Assembly: GCF_026248825.1 (NCBI RefSeq)
Contig: NZ_CP110973.1
Location: 4,609,501-4,673,500 of the forward strand
Source: Larkinella insperata
GTDB taxonomy: Bacteria; Bacteroidota; Bacteroidia; Cytophagales; Spirosomataceae
DNA: 64,000 nt
Reading direction: 5' to 3'
Part shown: positions 16,349 through 25,574 of the stretch, piece by piece
How the letters are laid out: every line of letters begins with the position of its first letter
How positions within the stretch are numbered: the first letter of the stretch is position 1
The notes under the pieces: generated by a model
The model's input: the letters and a program-made list of their open reading frames with translations, nothing else
Database searches by the model: none
What the model was told of the DNA's origin: nothing
Position numbers and translations under genes: made by a program

Positions 16349-19228
16349 TTAGTTTGTTCCGCCTGACTCGCGCAGCATCTGCACCCAGCCTTTGTACTGT
16401 TCTGCGGGGGCCGCACAATTCACTCGTTTGAACTTCACGGTAATTTGGTAAAGGTAAACACCACCCGGTACATCCTTGCCCTGGTTATTTTTACCATCCC
16501 ACCGAAGCGACGGATCACTGCTCTGGTAAACCTTTGCGCCCCAGCGGTTGACCACCGTTAGCTCGGCCGATTCAATAAACCGGGGGCACTGCGTGGGTTC
16601 AAACACGTCGTTCTTACCGTCGTTGTTGGGCGTAAAGACGTTCGGCATGGCCAGATACGGGCAGTTATCCTTACAAACCCGGTTGGAGGGCGCACTTTCC
16701 CGACCGCTGCGACTCACCGCCGTGACGTAGTAGCAACCCGCAAACGACGTCAGGTTCTGGTGACGGTAGGTCATCAACGGAGCGTTAACCGAATCGACCA
16801 GCACCGGATCCTGGCCTTCGCAGGGGGCGTAATAAATCCGGTATTTGACAATGTTACGGTCGCAATCGCCCGTGGTCGGATTCTGCCAGGTCAGGTTGTT
16901 GGCGAAGGTAGTCTGGTTGCAGAACGCTTCCGGAGTCAGGCTGGCGCAATTCAGCGTATCGATCGCCAACTGCGGGGGACAGGGCCTGGTGGTATCGATC
17001 GGCATGGCGCAAACACCCTGCGAGAAGTTGTACAGCAATCGGGTCGGCAAAGGAGCCTCGTAACGACCAACGGTTTCCACGCGGTAGCAATAGTTGCTGT
17101 CGATGGACATGGTTGCGGTCTGTATGCCGTCTGCCGCGTACGTATCGCCCCCCTGGTCGGTGTAGGTGAAGCTGTTGGGCGCTGTCACGGGCACCACGGC
17201 CACCAGATTAAACGGTCCATTCGGGCCGGTTTTGCTGCGATACACCCGGTGTTGCTGGTTGTTGCTCCAGGGTACATTGGCCTGCCAGCTCAACTGAATG
17301 CGCCGAACTCCACCCGTAGCCGTCAGCCGCACCGAACTGGCGTTCTCGGTGGCATCCAGGCGTTGGAGCTGCCCGGTGGCCGGATCGGTGTAGTAGAATT
17401 CAATGCGGTACCGGTAGGCATTAGCAACGGTATTTAAACCCCGATCGGTATACACGGTGTCGGGTGCGCCAGCCTGCAACGTCGTGTTGATGGTGGCAAT
17501 CTGGGCAAAGTTGGTGCCATCCAGGCCGGTAGCCCGGAAGAGACGGTACTGGAAGGGTCCTGTGCCGTCGCCCGGGTCGATGCCCGGCGGGCGGGTCCAG
17601 CGGACAGTGATCACCCCGCGGGTATCGAACGTACTGTCAACAGTAACATTGGTAATCAGCGGCACCTGCTGGGGTAGGTTCACGCAGACCTGCTCAGACA
17701 CCACGCTCTGGCCGTAGTTGGGGCGGGGGAGAAGCACGACAATCCGGTAGCTGTATTGCACCCCGCGTTGCAGGCCCTGGTTGTTGTTGTTATCCGTGTA
17801 GTTGGTCAGGCCGACGGCTACGGTATCGATCTGCGTGTAGCCATTAGCGGCCAGTTGATCAGCATCCGCACAGGGGTCAAACGTGGACGGGTCACAACCC
17901 TCCTTCCGGTAGATGGCCATTTTGGTGTTGGCAGGAAGCGAACCGGCGCACGAATAAGCCGCCCAGTTGAGGATGATGGCCCTTCCAGCGGCATCGGCGG
18001 CAGGCCGGGCGGTCAGGTTCTTTGGCTGGGGGGCGTAGATTTTGATGCGGAACGACTCCAGCGTGGCTAACTGCGTTTGGCCAGCTCCCCGCGGAAGGTC
18101 AACCACCCGAAAGACGACATCATACGGTTCGGCCCGGACGTGGGCGCAGTTGGTCTGCCAGCGGAGCGTAGCCGTTGCGGGTGAATTCTGGGCCGTGGTT
18201 GGCGAGAAGGTTGCGTACTCACGCGCGATGATGGCCGGGTTGTACGGTCTGCCCTCGGGGCTTACGTTAAACGGTCCTCCAAAGGCCGATAATTCTACCC
18301 GGTTGCCGTCGGGGTCGGTGGCCGTAACATTTTGCTGGATCAGCGTACCGGCTTCCACGCAGATATCGGGGGGAGCCACCAGGGTTGGGCGTTTGTTGGG
18401 CGAAGCCGTAACGATAATCTGCATGTCGCGGATGATTTCCCCAATCTTGGCCCCGTCACGCCATTCTTCCACAATAAAGGCAATGTTGTACTGGCCCTGT
18501 TCGGCGGGCGCATCCCAGCAGACATCACCCGTAATGGGGTTGACCGTCAGGGTGGCCGGACCCGTTCCGGCTTCGTTGACTCGGTTCACCCCGATGGTGG
18601 TGGGGTCGGCATAACCGGCTACGGAACGCAGCGTACAGTTGCCCTGCTCATCGAGCAGTTTTCCGGACGGAACATACAGACGGTAAGCGAGGCTATCGCC
18701 ATCGGCGTCGAAAGCCGCCGGGTTGTGGCACCATTTCTGACCAACGCGGGCCGAGTCCAGGGGCGGGTTCAGCAGCACCGGCGTACTGTTCAGGCCGAGT
18801 CCGGCGCTGACGACAATCGTGGTCTGAAGCTGAAAACTGGTCTGGATAGACGAAGGAATATTCCGGACGTTTTCGTTCCGGTTGGTAATTGTACAGGTAA
18901 TGCGGTAGGTTCCCGGACCCGGATAGGTAAACGTAGCGATGTAGGTGTTGGCCGTGGTCGCCCGGTTGATCACAACGCGGGAGGCCCGTTTGACGGCAAC
19001 GGCCGGACCGATACCGAAACAGAAATAGGAGGGGTCCTGCTGATCACTGGCCGTCTTTCCGCCGATTTCATCGTGGTAAGTGGTCATCGTGACCTCGTAA
19101 GTAAGGGAAGTACTGGAAATCCGGCGGGTTGTAATTTCACCGGCGCGCAAGTGCGTTGCCTGCGTTTCGGTAACGACCAGCAAGCCGAGAAAGAAAGCCC
19201 ACAGCAGCGTGAGGAAATATGTTTTCAT
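16349..19228 (-). CDS. Large secreted protein with T9SS type B (gliding-motility CTD) sorting domain
   Basis: A 959-residue protein with a signal peptide ('TYFLTLLWAFFLGLLVVTET'). The N-terminal part ('THLRAGEITTRRISSTSLTY', 'YFCFGIGPAVAVKRASRVVI') is typical of the big Cytophagales surface proteins. Several immunoglobulin-like or fibronectin-III-like units follow at ~400-830 ('VQYSYRIVVLLPRPNYGQ', 'AYRYRIEFYYTDPATGQL'). The end is a gliding-motility-associated C-terminal domain: 'LAMPNVFTPNNDGKNDVFEP', 'TVVNRWGAKVYQSSD', 'DVPGGVYLYQIT'. It should be exported by T9SS and attached to or released from the surface. The ligand is unknown. Confidence 0.88.
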   Translation of the reverse strand: MKTYFLTLLWAFFLGLLVVTETQATHLRAGEITTRRISSTSLTYEVTMTTYHDEIGGKTASDQQDPSYFCFGIGPAVAVKRASRVVINRATTANTYIATFTYPGPGTYRITCTITNRNENVRNIPSSIQTSFQLQTTIVVSAGLGLNSTPVLLNPPLDSARVGQKWCHNPAAFDADGDSLAYRLYVPSGKLLDEQGNCTLRSVAGYADPTTIGVNRVNEAGTGPATLTVNPITGDVCWDAPAEQGQYNIAFIVEEWRDGAKIGEIIRDMQIIVTASPNKRPTLVAPPDICVEAGTLIQQNVTATDPDGNRVELSAFGGPFNVSPEGRPYNPAIIAREYATFSPTTAQNSPATATLRWQTNCAHVRAEPYDVVFRVVDLPRGAGQTQLATLESFRIKIYAPQPKNLTARPAADAAGRAIILNWAAYSCAGSLPANTKMAIYRKEGCDPSTFDPCADADQLAANGYTQIDTVAVGLTNYTDNNNNQGLQRGVQYSYRIVVLLPRPNYGQSVVSEQVCVNLPQQVPLITNVTVDSTFDTRGVITVRWTRPPGIDPGDGTGPFQYRLFRATGLDGTNFAQIATINTTLQAGAPDTVYTDRGLNTVANAYRYRIEFYYTDPATGQLQRLDATENASSVRLTATGGVRRIQLSWQANVPWSNNQQHRVYRSKTGPNGPFNLVAVVPVTAPNSFTYTDQGGDTYAADGIQTATMSIDSNYCYRVETVGRYEAPLPTRLLYNFSQGVCAMPIDTTRPCPPQLAIDTLNCASLTPEAFCNQTTFANNLTWQNPTTGDCDRNIVKYRIYYAPCEGQDPVLVDSVNAPLMTYRHQNLTSFAGCYYVTAVSRSGRESAPSNRVCKDNCPYLAMPNVFTPNNDGKNDVFEPTQCPRFIESAELTVVNRWGAKVYQSSDPSLRWDGKNNQGKDVPGGVYLYQITVKFKRVNCAAPAEQYKGWVQMLRESGGTN

Positions 19229-19406
19229 AAAAATCTATTCTATACTTTCCAAGAACGTACAAGAGCCCTGGTTGTGTATACCGTTTAGGGCCATCAGGAA
19301 CAATTATAGTAATAAAGTTTGGGAGTTAACTAGTTTTGAAAGCCGTCAAACGCGCTGAAATGAATTTAGACCGGACGAAGGACTTTTTCTTCAGGGTTTT
19401 GGGGCG

Positions 19407-20393
19407 TTACACCTTATAGAAACCCTTCTGATTGAAGAGTGTTTTCCAGAAAAACCGTAGGAAGATACCGACATGCCGCGCAAACTCCCGTTGGTTCGAA
19501 AGTTCGGCAAACGGATTTCTGAATTTGAGCAGATTAACACCGATTTTCCAGCCATATACGATGGGCACAAGGGTCATGTAATGCAAGATCAGCACCAGGT
19601 AGGCGCCAATACCGTATTGTTTGCGGACCCAGAGCAGGTTTGAAACGTGCATCTGCGGTTTAAAACGGTTGATGTGGGTTACTTTGTGTTCCTGGTAGTC
19701 GGTGCTGCTGCCGTATTCTAAGTGGATGTAGAAGGCATCGCGCAGGAGCAGCATTTTGCCCTGTTTCCCCAGGCGCCAGCACCATTCGACGTCTTCGGCG
19801 TACATAAAAAAATTTTCGTCCAGTCCGCCGGCTTTCTGGATTGTTTCCCGGCGGGTCATGATGAAGGAGCCGATCAGCCAGTCTACCTGATTCGGGTCGT
19901 CGTAGTGGTTGTCGGGCAGTAAGCGGTGGAGCAGTCGTCTAAAAAAGCCCGAACCCGGCAGAATGTAGAAGTACCGGCGGAGTTGCGAAAAACCGTGGTA
20001 GGCTTCCGTGTGGACCTTGCCTTCCCGCGTAATCTGCATGGGGCCAACGGCGGCCACTTCCGGGCGGCTGTCGAGCAGGTCGGCACACCGTTTCAGGACG
20101 TTGTCGATTAACAGGGTGTCGGAATTCAGCAGCAACACCAGCCGCCCTCTCGATTCCTGGATACCCCGGTTGTTGGCGCGCGAAAAGCCGGAGTTGTAGT
20201 CCATCTCAATCCAGCGCGTAGTCGGAAACGCATCCAGGACCACCGCCCGGCCGCTGGGGTCCGGGTCGTTATTGACTACGAGTACTTCATACGTCAGGCC
20301 GGAGGTGTGTTTTTCAACCGAGCGGAGGCAGTCGATAATTAACAGTGGTGTTTTGTAATTGACCAGGATGATGGATACGTCGGGATTCTGCAT
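19407..20393 (-). CDS. Family 2 glycosyltransferase (rhamnosyltransferase-like)
   Basis: The start is placed at the ATG at 20393, giving 328 residues opening 'MQNPDVSIILVNYKTPLLI', the usual GT2 beginning; the longer frame adds residues of no pattern. The GT-A fold motifs are 'VLVVNNDPDPSG', the DxD-region 'LVLLLNSDTLLID', 'DWLIGSFIMTRRETIQKAGG' and 'FFMYAEDVEWCWRLGKQGK'. This is the dTDP-rhamnosyl-transferase-like subgroup (COG1216). It is divergent from the polysaccharide cluster and probably serves the same polymer or a related glycan. Confidence 0.9.
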   Translation of the reverse strand: MQNPDVSIILVNYKTPLLIIDCLRSVEKHTSGLTYEVLVVNNDPDPSGRAVVLDAFPTTRWIEMDYNSGFSRANNRGIQESRGRLVLLLNSDTLLIDNVLKRCADLLDSRPEVAAVGPMQITREGKVHTEAYHGFSQLRRYFYILPGSGFFRRLLHRLLPDNHYDDPNQVDWLIGSFIMTRRETIQKAGGLDENFFMYAEDVEWCWRLGKQGKMLLLRDAFYIHLEYGSSTDYQEHKVTHINRFKPQMHVSNLLWVRKQYGIGAYLVLILHYMTLVPIVYGWKIGVNLLKFRNPFAELSNQREFARHVGIFLRFFWKTLFNQKGFYKV

Positions 20394-20399
20394 AGACTG

Positions 20400-20407
20400 C
20401 AAAAGTA
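20400..20407 (-). promoter_or_regulatory. Candidate -7 box TACTTTTG abutting the GT2 start codon
   Basis: On the minus strand TACTTTTG (20407-20400) ends only 6 bases before the ATG at 20393. If used, the transcript would be leaderless or nearly so. The -33 element is not clear. Confidence 0.35.
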
Positions 20408-20573
20408 AGAATAAGCCGCCAGTCTGGATAGGCAATTTTGGAACTGATTGAAAATGTGGCCTTAACCTGTACTAGGAATACGAATTATACGTTACTATAA
20501 AGATACTTGTGTAGCCTTCCGGTGGTATTCTCACGATCGCCCCTAGGCAACGACTGTCCTCACTATCCTACGT

Positions 20574-20711
20574 ATGGCAAAGTACGCTAAAAATCCTCCT
20601 TATCGACTGGACAAGTCAAAAGCCCTGGTGTGGACGCTGATTATGTTGCTCGCCGTCGGATTTCTGTTTGCCTGGTATTTCCTTCTTTCGTGGTTAATCC
20701 ATTTGATGTAA
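20574..20711 (+). CDS. Single-pass small membrane protein (45 aa)
   Basis: A short open frame from ATG 20574 to TAA 20709-20711. It encodes a basic, Lys/Arg/Tyr-containing N-tail of ~18 residues ('MAKYAKNPPYRLDKSKAL') followed by one long hydrophobic helix with Trp and Phe ('WTLIMLLAVGFLFAWYFLLS') and a three-to-five-residue tail. The positive-inside pattern suggests a cytoplasmic N terminus. No family is recognised. It is alone between the divergent GT2 gene and the AT-rich polysaccharide leader. Codon use looks normal for the region. Confidence 0.5.
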   Translation: MAKYAKNPPYRLDKSKALVWTLIMLLAVGFLFAWYFLLSWLIHLM

Positions 20712-21422
20712 GCTTCCCGATCGAAATCACTCGTCCATCACGGGCTGTCAGAAGATCTTCGCCCTCTATTTTTCTGCCAATCAAGGTACGCCAAAGTTGA
20801 TAACTCGCCGTCAACTAAGTTAACGATGAAATGTTTAAAAAAAAGTCGCCTTTTGCCTGTCTATTAATTGGTGACATTTTCAGACTGGCATTTCAAAGTT
20901 ATTATATTATGTTGGCTACCTAGATGCACATATATATAACTATTGATACAATGTTTTATACTATTCTTGATTTTTGAAGGATTAATTCTCAAATATTCGT
21001 CCTACCTATACGCACAATGAGAGGGAAAGGGCTCCTCGAATACTACTTAGTAAGTCTGTTAAATAATGCGTGTAAATTTTTATTGGTGTTGTCGGAATTT
21101 TATTTGCTTTTTTTTTGATAAACATATGTTAACTTTGGGTATAATATTGTTAGATAATAAATAAGTATAGGTATACTTCTCTGTTTGAATCGTATGAAGA
21201 TTAGGTGTTAAAGTAAGAGTTGAAAAAAAATCTTATTTTTGATTAAGTATAAATGCTTATAAGATTAGCTTCCGATTTGGTGTCTCTTACTAACCATTAA
21301 GTTCATCCTGGCACCCAGCAGACACAGCCTATCGAGAAGTCATTACAATAAGTGAAGATATTTTACTCAACATAGCCTTAGATTAACTATTCAACTATAA
21401 TTCTCTGTGAGATAATCAGTTT
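20712..21422 (+). promoter_or_regulatory. 711-bp AT-rich intergenic leader of the polysaccharide locus
   Basis: No coding frame of note in either strand. The stretch is markedly A/T-rich with T- and A-tracts (for example near 20838, 21111 and 21223). It contains a candidate promoter: a TTTG at 21103-21106 and TAACTTTG at 21130-21137 (23-base spacer), about 290 bp before the sugar transferase, implying a long 5' leader. A second possibility is a control region for the cluster. No riboswitch or tRNA fold is apparent by eye. Confidence 0.45.
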
Positions 21423-22082
21423 ATGATAGTCTCTACTGACTTCCAAAACGTATACACTCGTACGGAAAGCGTTCACACAGATAAACGATCTAACCGCATT
21501 TATAAGCGGCTGTTCGATGTGTTGATTGCTTCTCTGGTGACTTTATTGGTACTTGTATGGTTAATACCGCTGGTGGGTTTAGCTATAAAATTAACGTCAC
21601 CGGGACCAATCCTCTTTATTCAACTGCGGACCGGGCGTTATGGGCGTGCTTTTCGTTGTTTCAAGTTCCGTACAATGACGCATGAGGCCTCTAAAAAGTT
21701 TGCACAGGTAACTCGTAATGATCCCGCCATTACTCCAATTGGTCAATTCTTACGGAAAAACAGTTTAGATGAGCTACCGCAGTTTTTAAATGTATTGATG
21801 GGCGAAATGAGTGTAGTTGGTCCGCGTCCTCACGCGGTAGACCATGATAAAGAGTTCTGGTCAATTATACCTTATTATCCGAATCGATACGCAGTTCGCC
21901 CGGGAATCACCGGACTAGCCCAGGTACGGGGCGCGCGCGGGCTCACTGAAACTACGCAGAAGATGGCCCGGAGGGTACGCTATGATCTTCATTATATCAA
22001 AAACCGCTCACTACTGCTTGATGTACTTATCTGCTGGTGGACAATCAAAACGGTTTTTCAAGGCGATGAGAATGTCTGGTAG
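21423..22082 (+). CDS. Initiating sugar-phosphate transferase (undecaprenyl-phosphate sugar transferase)
   Basis: A 219-residue bacterial sugar transferase (Pfam Bac_transf) that moves a hexose-1-phosphate to undecaprenyl phosphate, the first step of repeat-unit assembly. It has one hydrophobic hairpin ('LFDVLIASLVTLLVLVWLIP', ~28-55). The catalytic core follows: 'LFIQLRTGRYGRAFRCFKFR', 'LRKNSLDELPQFLNVLMGEM', 'SVVGPRPHAVDHDKEF', 'RYAVRPGITGLAQVRGARGL' and 'YDLHYIKNRSLLLDVLICWW'. It is the short form, lacking the extra N-terminal helices and CoA-binding domain of WcaJ-type enzymes. It opens the polysaccharide cluster. Confidence 0.93.
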   Translation: MIVSTDFQNVYTRTESVHTDKRSNRIYKRLFDVLIASLVTLLVLVWLIPLVGLAIKLTSPGPILFIQLRTGRYGRAFRCFKFRTMTHEASKKFAQVTRNDPAITPIGQFLRKNSLDELPQFLNVLMGEMSVVGPRPHAVDHDKEFWSIIPYYPNRYAVRPGITGLAQVRGARGLTETTQKMARRVRYDLHYIKNRSLLLDVLICWWTIKTVFQGDENVW

Positions 22083-22233
22083 TTTTTAATTGCCAGCAAG
22101 AAGCGACAGACAATGTTTTTAACGGCCCGTTAAGACTGGCTCAATGAGATAATTAATACATACCAGTTTCAGATATCGTATTTGTAAAGAGCTAGCTTTT
22201 AAAACGGCTCGACACTTAAAATATAGTTAAGAC

Positions 22234-24534
22234 ATGGCATCGGAACATCTATATTACGAAGCTGTCCCATTGAGCAAATCAGATGGTCCAAATTTGAGCT
22301 CAGTTTTTTTCAGGTATAAACAGTACTGGGGGTGGATTTTGGCATCGATTTTACTGTCCGTTTCTCTCGCTGTGCTTTATGCACTTTATCTACCACCTGT
22401 TTATAACATACAGGCAAGCCTGATGATCAACGATGAGAAGAAGGGCAGTTTTGAAGAGAAAGTTCTCAAAGAGCAGCAAATCTTCATTCCGAAGAAGGTG
22501 GTGGAAAACGAAATCGAAGTTCTGAAATCCACCACGCTCATGACGAAAGTGGTGGAACGACTGAATTTAAACATTTCCTATTTTCGCCCGTCGACCCTCC
22601 GCAAACGTGAACTCTATGCAGATTCACCAATAAGTCTGCAGGTAATAAAGCCAAACGAGTTGTTGTACAAAACAACGCTTTCCGTACGTTTTACGGACGC
22701 TCAGACAATCCTTATCAATGACAAGCCCTATCCTGTAAATCAGGTAGTCATGACGCCCTTTGGGCAGTTGCGAATGGCAACCCGAGAAGCTGTCGACCCT
22801 CAGATTGAGCCGTTGACTATTCAAGTATCGCCTGTTTTCAAGGTGGTCAGCCAGTATCTAAAAAGCCTGAAAGTTGAGCCTACCAGCAAAACATCAACGG
22901 TGCTCCTGGTATCGATCGAGGAAACCGTTCCTCCTAAAGGCATTGCCTTGCTCACCCAATTAATCGAAGAATATAATCGGGCGGCAATTGAGGAGAAAAA
23001 TCGAATGGCGATGAATACCCTTAAATTCATCGAATCTCGACTGGCCTTGATAGGGGATGAACTGGCTACAATCGAAAGGGATGTTGAGTCCTACAAATCA
23101 ACAGAAGGAATTACGGATCTGAGCTCTCAGGCTGGCACATTGCTGCAAACCGTCAAAGAAAACGATTCGCAGTTGAACCAGGTTGGCATTCAGTTGCGGG
23201 CGTTGAAAAATATGGAGAATTACATTGAGCACAAGGCTGGCGATTTTGGAGCGGCACCCAATACGCTTGGCCTGAATGATCCCGTATTGCTTCAGATGGT
23301 TACGAAGCTCAATGACTTGGAGTTGCAACGCGAAAACCTGGCTTCAACCACGAGTCCGTCGAATCCACTGGTTCAGTCTTTTGATAGCCGGATTAACGGC
23401 GTCAAAAGGAGCATCCGGGAGAACATTCAAACCCTGCGACAAACCCTTACGGGCACGCAGCGCGAGTTGATGGCGGTTAATAAGCACAATGAGGGATTAA
23501 TTCGGCGGGTTCCCAAGAAAGACCGTGTTCTCTTAAACATCACCCGCCAGCAAAGAATCAAAAATGACCTATACACCTACCTGCTGCAGAAACGGGAGGA
23601 AGCCGCTTTGTCGTATGCTTCAACTATATCCGATAGCCGGGTAGTTGATAAGGCATTCTACAACGATGTCCCGATTAAGCCCCGCAAAAGTTACATCGTA
23701 CTGCTGGGTGGATTATTCGGACTTTTGGTCCCTATTGGACTTATTTTTACCCGGGATTTGATCAAAGGTCGGATCGTACGGCGCTCCGATGTTGAGCGGG
23801 CTACGCAGGTTCCCATTGTCGGTGAGCTGATTCAAAATGCCAGTAATCAACCGATTGGACTTTTGTCGCAAAGCCGAACCCTGATCGACGAACAGTTTCG
23901 AATGTTGCGTACCCGTGTGCAATTTCTGGGGAATGAGACTGGCAGCAATCAAGTTATTTTAATTACTTCCAGCGTAAGTAGAGAGGGGAAATCCTTTGTT
24001 TCCGCGAATCTAGGAGCCAGTTTAGCAATGGCAGAGCATCCGACGGTGGTGCTGGAGATGGACTTGCGGAATCCGCAGATTCATCCCGCCCTGGGTGTCG
24101 AAAATACAATTGGTATCACGGAATACCTGCAAGGGCGCGCCAGTCTTGATGCCATTCTTCAGGAAATTCCAGGAATGAAAAACTATTGGATGATTACGAG
24201 TGGCCAGCTTCCGACGCATCCTTCAGAGCTTCTCGGTAACCCGCGTCTGCGGATGTTGATTCAAGAGTTGCGTTCCCGGTTTTCGTTTGTGCTGATCGAT
24301 TCCTCACCGGTAAGTCTGGTTACTGATGCTCATTTGATTGCTTCTCACGTTGATGCAACCTTATTCATTGTACGCTGTGATGTTACGCCCAAAAAATCAC
24401 TGAAGACCTTGGAGGCTCTGTATCAGGAGCAGCGGTTTCGGCAACTTAATGTAGTTATAAACGGGGCATACGAACAAAAGCCGCACTATTATCACTACGA
24501 AAATGCCAATGTAAAGCGAAGACGGTTTGCCTGA
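22234..24534 (+). CDS. Polysaccharide co-polymerase and tyrosine autokinase (Wzc type)
   Basis: A 766-residue inner-membrane protein that controls polymer length and export through cycles of tyrosine phosphorylation. A Wzz-type N domain has TM1 at ~33-56 ('WGWILASILLSVSLAVLYAL') and a long periplasmic coiled-coil region. TM2 is at ~488-508 ('YIVLLGGLFGLLVPIGLIFT'). The BY-kinase domain has Walker A 'SSVSREGKSF' (~579-588), Walker A' 'VVLEMDLRNPQIHP' and Walker B 'FSFVLIDSSP'. The C-terminal tyrosine cluster is small (four Tyr in 'PHYYHYEN'), much shorter than in E. coli Wzc. It follows the initiating transferase by 151 bp. Confidence 0.93.
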   Translation: MASEHLYYEAVPLSKSDGPNLSSVFFRYKQYWGWILASILLSVSLAVLYALYLPPVYNIQASLMINDEKKGSFEEKVLKEQQIFIPKKVVENEIEVLKSTTLMTKVVERLNLNISYFRPSTLRKRELYADSPISLQVIKPNELLYKTTLSVRFTDAQTILINDKPYPVNQVVMTPFGQLRMATREAVDPQIEPLTIQVSPVFKVVSQYLKSLKVEPTSKTSTVLLVSIEETVPPKGIALLTQLIEEYNRAAIEEKNRMAMNTLKFIESRLALIGDELATIERDVESYKSTEGITDLSSQAGTLLQTVKENDSQLNQVGIQLRALKNMENYIEHKAGDFGAAPNTLGLNDPVLLQMVTKLNDLELQRENLASTTSPSNPLVQSFDSRINGVKRSIRENIQTLRQTLTGTQRELMAVNKHNEGLIRRVPKKDRVLLNITRQQRIKNDLYTYLLQKREEAALSYASTISDSRVVDKAFYNDVPIKPRKSYIVLLGGLFGLLVPIGLIFTRDLIKGRIVRRSDVERATQVPIVGELIQNASNQPIGLLSQSRTLIDEQFRMLRTRVQFLGNETGSNQVILITSSVSREGKSFVSANLGASLAMAEHPTVVLEMDLRNPQIHPALGVENTIGITEYLQGRASLDAILQEIPGMKNYWMITSGQLPTHPSELLGNPRLRMLIQELRSRFSFVLIDSSPVSLVTDAHLIASHVDATLFIVRCDVTPKKSLKTLEALYQEQRFRQLNVVINGAYEQKPHYYHYENANVKRRRFA

Positions 24535-24602
24535 ATGTAACCCGTCGACAGACACCGTCGGTTCATCCGACACCCATTTTTTCTCTATCCTACTTTTACG
24601 CG

Positions 24603-25535
24603 ATGGTCAAGTCATTTGACATACCGGTTCTTTTGTTGCTTTTCAACAGACCGCACTATGCCCGGGAAGTTATTTCGGCGCTGAGTGCCGTAAAGCCCTC
24701 TCGTATATACGTATCCGTTGACGGCCCCCGGCCAGGACATCCAACGGATAGAGAAAATATTGAAACCTGTCTTGCACTTCTAAAATCGATTGATTGGCCT
24801 TGCCGAATCGAGATGTTGAAGCGCGAAGAAAATGTAGGCTGTGGCTTAGGGGTAAGCGGGGGGATTACCTGGTTTTTTGAAAACGAGCCAATGGGCATTA
24901 TCCTGGAGGATGACTGCGTTCCGACGCCTGCCTTTTTTGCGTTCTGTGCAGAAATGCTGCTGCGGTATCAGGACGATGAGCGGGTCATGCACATCAGTGG
25001 AACCCGGTGGAACGAAGAATACCCGATTGAACAGCCTTACTTTTTCACGGCCATCGGTCATATCTGGGGCTGGGCTACCTGGCGACGCGCCTGGCAGCAA
25101 TATGATTATCAAATGGCCACGTGGCCCGCGGACAAGCGAACTAATCTAATCAGACAATTCTTTTCCAATCGTCGGCATATTCAGTATTGGGAAACCTGTT
25201 TTGATACGGTTTACGATCAAACAGAAAAACACACGTGGGACTATCAATGGCAATATACCCTGTTCCGTAGCGGTGGTCTTTCGATTACTCCCCAAAAAAA
25301 TCTGATTCAGAACATCGGAACGGAAGGGGTACACGACAGTGGGTCTGATGCTTTCCGCCATCGACGCACTGCTCATCCCGACTTTCAAATTGGAGGGGCC
25401 CAAATAAACACCAAGAGGCATCCGGATTTCGATGCCTATAATATGAGTAATTATTTTTTACGGAAAGACCCGTTATGGATTCGTTTGGTTAGAAGAGTCA
25501 AGAAAATATCAACCAGACATTCGGTAGCACACTAA
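24603..25535 (+). CDS. Glycosyltransferase, GT2-like/HlpA-like, in polysaccharide cluster
   Basis: A 310-residue GT-A-fold protein. It opens 'DIPVLLLLFNRPHYAREVIS' and carries 'IYVSVDGPRPGHPTD', the DxD-like 'GIILEDDCVPTPAFFAF' and 'IGHIWGWATWRRAWQQYDYQ'. This combination (FNRP, VDGPR, LEDDC, GWATWRRA) marks the HlpA-like group, often annotated hemolytic protein HlpA or nucleotide-diphospho-sugar transferase. The donor and linkage cannot be read. It is the first glycosyltransferase of the run and has a paralogue at 34313-35212. Confidence 0.85.
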   Translation: MVKSFDIPVLLLLFNRPHYAREVISALSAVKPSRIYVSVDGPRPGHPTDRENIETCLALLKSIDWPCRIEMLKREENVGCGLGVSGGITWFFENEPMGIILEDDCVPTPAFFAFCAEMLLRYQDDERVMHISGTRWNEEYPIEQPYFFTAIGHIWGWATWRRAWQQYDYQMATWPADKRTNLIRQFFSNRRHIQYWETCFDTVYDQTEKHTWDYQWQYTLFRSGGLSITPQKNLIQNIGTEGVHDSGSDAFRHRRTAHPDFQIGGAQINTKRHPDFDAYNMSNYFLRKDPLWIRLVRRVKKISTRHSVAH

Positions 25536-25574
25536 AAGTAACAGACTGTATAAGCCTGGGAATTAGGTACTTTT

